Assembly: GCA_001600635.1 (NCBI GenBank)
Contig: BCKL01000006.1
Span: 682,001 to 746,000 of the forward strand
DNA: 64,000 nucleotides
Direction of reading: 5' to 3'
From: Leucosporidium creatinivorum
Lineage: Eukaryota; Basidiomycota; Microbotryomycetes; Leucosporidiales; Leucosporidiaceae
The notes under the pieces are model-generated. The model was given only the letters and a program-made list of their open reading frames with translations. It made no database searches and was not told where the DNA came from. Positions 61,868 through 64,000 of the stretch are shown piece by piece (within the stretch, counting starts at the first letter, position 1; each line of letters opens with the position of its first letter). The position numbers and the translations under genes are program-made.

Positions 61868-64000
61868 CTACCAGTCCTCCTTGCCGGCAGCAGCGTTGAC
61901 GGCGCTCTGCAGATCAAGGTGGAAGCGAACAGTCAAAGGAGAGACTGGAGAGAGGTGAGAACGGTCAGCAGAAGCTCGGCGATATATGTTCAGCGACGAC
62001 CAGTGACTCACCAACTGGTCCCTCCTCGTCGTAGCCCTTGCTGAGCGAGTCGGGGCGCTCCTGCGATCCACCCTCGATGTCAAGCTCCTTCTCGAACGAT
62101 TGAGCCTTGCCGGGAGGAGGCGAGGCGGGGAAACGGCGCTGGAAGTAAGGGTCGCTACCGATGGCGTCGGTGTTGGAGGGGACGACGGCGGCGATTTCGA
62201 GAGGGCGGTCGTTGTGGGTGAACTCTCCAGCGCGTCCGAAGCCTCCAGCAAGCAGTGCACTGAGACAGGACGAGAGCATTAGCATCATCGGGCGAGGAGA
62301 AGGAGGAAGGGGAAGGGGCTCACCGCTTGATCCAAGGCGAGAGGATCGTGGCGAAGTGGAACTGGACCTCGCCTCCTGCGTAGCGCTCGAGGACACGACG
62401 AAGGTCGACAAGGTTCTGCACCGAGGTAGTGTCGACGTTGGAGACACCCGAGAAGTCGAGAACGACGGCGCGAAGGATGGGCTTGGCCAGCTCGGCCTCA
62501 CGACGAGCAGTCTCGAGCTCGTTGCCGGCCTTCTTGCGCTCCCAGTGATTAGGTCCGGGGTCTGGAGAGAGATACGGATCAGCGGGGCCGTTCTGAGAGG
62601 CGTAAAGCGACGACTGACCGTTCCAGGGGCGGTCACCGGGCGAGACGAGCGAGTAGTCCTGGCCTGAGCGAGTGTGCAGCTTGGCGTACTCCTCGACCTG
62701 GTCGACGTAGCGACTGGCGTTGGGGTAGAGGAACGCCTCCTCGAGGCGGAAGACGATGACACCGGGAGGAGGAGCGTCGACCTTTACCTTGGGGTTGCGA
62801 ACGCCGTCGGGCGAGAGGGGAACGTAGACGTCGCGGTGGGTGATGGCGCCGGGGTTCTGCGTCTGGGCGTCGTCGAGCTCGGGGTGGACACGAACGCGAC
62901 CGAGGAACTGTCCACGAGGCTTGGCGATGCGGTAGAGGAGGAGGGCGGCTGAGGCTCCGACCGAGGACTAGAGGTGAAAGGTCAGCGCCGAGCTTGACAG
63001 CGAACAGAGGAGAAAACATACGTAGATGCCGATCTCGATGGTGGTAAAGATGGTGATGAGGACGGCTCCGAACCAAATGATCGCCTCAATGGGCGAGATC
63101 AGCCAGAAAGCCATCACCTGCTTGGGCGAGGCGATGAGATCTCCGACGGCGTGTATGATGACGGCGGAGAGGGCGGCGTTGGGGATCCAGTAGAAAGCAC
63201 CAGTGAGAGCGTAGATGGCGACAATGACGACGACGGCGGTGATCCATCCGGCGAGGGGAGTGCGAACGCCGGCCTTGGACTTGATCGCCGAGCGAGAGAA
63301 GGAGCCGGTGGCAGGGTATCCTCCGAAGAAGGGGGTGAAGATGTTGGTGACTCCGATGGCGATGAGCTCCTGGTTGGGATCGATCTTGTCTGTGGAGGTG
63401 GAGGGAGAAGTCAGCCACGGGCGAGAGCTCGGCGATTGCAAGCGAGGACGTACAGTTGTTAACGCGACCGAACGACTTGGAGATGGCAATGTGCTCGAGG
63501 AGGAGGATGATGGTAGAGACGGGGATGAGGGAAGCGAGGCGCGAGAGGATATCGCGGTTGACTACAGGGACGCCCATGTTCTGGAAGCCTGAGGGCACCG
63601 TCTTGAGGATGGAAATGTCGTAGTTCTTCGGGTTCTTCTCGTGGCGGAGGTGAACGTAGGCAAAGATGGTGAGGATGATGATGACAAAGGCGGTGCGAAG
63701 GGTGTTGACGAAGAAGGCGGCGCGGCGGATGACATGGGTTCGGCCGTGCTTCTCGAAGTGAGAGCAGATGGCGCGGACCGTGTAGAGGAAGATGAGACCC
63801 GAGAGACCGAAAGCAGCATCACGCTTGGTCGAGCCGAGGTACTTGAACGAATTGATGATGACCTTGTAAGTGCTGTCGCGAGTGTTGAACTTGGTGCTGT
63901 AGCCCATGAGCGAGGCGACTTGTCCAGCAGCGATCGAGACTGTTGTGGTTGATGATGGGAGAAGATCGGGAAAAGTTTAGGGAGTGTGGAAGAGAGGTCA
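61868..64000 (-). CDS. SulP/SLC26-type sulfate permease, 5' end outside window
   Basis: The visible part lacks the N-terminus, which lies beyond 64000; the 5'-most visible exon ends at about 63939. It opens with SIAAGQVASLMGYSTKFN and shows the transporter core: AAFGLSGLIFLYTVRAICSH, TAFVIIILTIFAYVHLRHEK, then LASLIPVSTIILLLEHIAIS, the conserved DPNQELIAIGVTNIFTPFFG, GYPATGSFSRSAIKSKAGVR and IPNAALSAVIIHAV. A cytosolic STAS domain follows, including PGVIVFRLEEAFLYPNASRY and AVVLDFSGVSNVDTTSVQNL, with the usual D-x-S-G-V-x-x-V-D core. The tail is acidic and ends AGKEDW. The protein should take up sulfate at the plasma membrane by proton symport, feeding Cys/Met synthesis. Introns are short and regular. 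Confidence 0.92.

Overview
This looks like nuclear DNA from a basidiomycete fungus. The genes are GC-rich, closely packed and cut by many short introns of about 50-90 nt. Those introns start GTGAGT or GTGAGC, carry a CTGAC-type branch site and end in CAG/TAG. Intron style, base composition and gene content (division 1 chitin synthase, promethin-like protein, UspA protein, Spo14-type PLD) suggest Pucciniomycotina, perhaps Microbotryomycetes (Rhodotorula/Sporobolomyces/Leucosporidium-like). This placement is an inference. I see no tRNA, rRNA, CRISPR array, transposon or virus-like element.

Layout. 0-7.3 kb (+ strand): a 5'-truncated alpha/beta hydrolase, a V-ATPase subunit f/RNase kappa-like protein, a secreted PI-PLC-like phosphodiesterase, an unrecognised 332-aa protein and a 69-aa HMG/YABBY-like protein. 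7.3-10.2 kb holds no gene I can support; its far side is closed by a second small HMG/YABBY-like gene on the minus strand. 11-19.7 kb (+): an mS34-like mitoribosomal protein, a 17-exon chitin synthase, a promethin/LDAF1-like lipid-droplet protein and a monoacylglycerol-lipase-like hydrolase. 19.9-31 kb (-): INO80 ATPase and a long coiled-coil protein. 32-33.5 kb (+): a 2OG-Fe(II) oxygenase. 34-37.1 kb (-): a FYRN/FYRC protein. 38.6-44.5 kb (+): REV7, the ECO1 cohesin acetyltransferase and an ATOS-family protein. 44.8-54.7 kb (-): isocitrate lyase and a PX-PH phospholipase D. 55.3-57.3 kb (+): a UspA-domain protein. 57.7-64 kb (-): two head-to-tail copies of an unrecognised gene, then a SulP sulfate permease running off the right edge.

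The most unusual part is the right end. The two unknown paralogues have nearly identical exon plans. Between them lies a roughly 100-bp decayed piece of the sulfate permease STAS exon, in the order and orientation expected if a [paralogue + permease] unit was duplicated in tandem and the extra permease then lost. Other notable points are the paired tiny HMG-like genes with 7-nt and 9-nt microexons, two GC-AG introns, and the neighbouring lipid-droplet/lipase and REV7/ECO1 gene pairs.

Exon borders were placed by eye from splice signals and reading phase. Where exons were listed, their lengths sum to a multiple of three. Large genes given only as spans have less certain internal structure.
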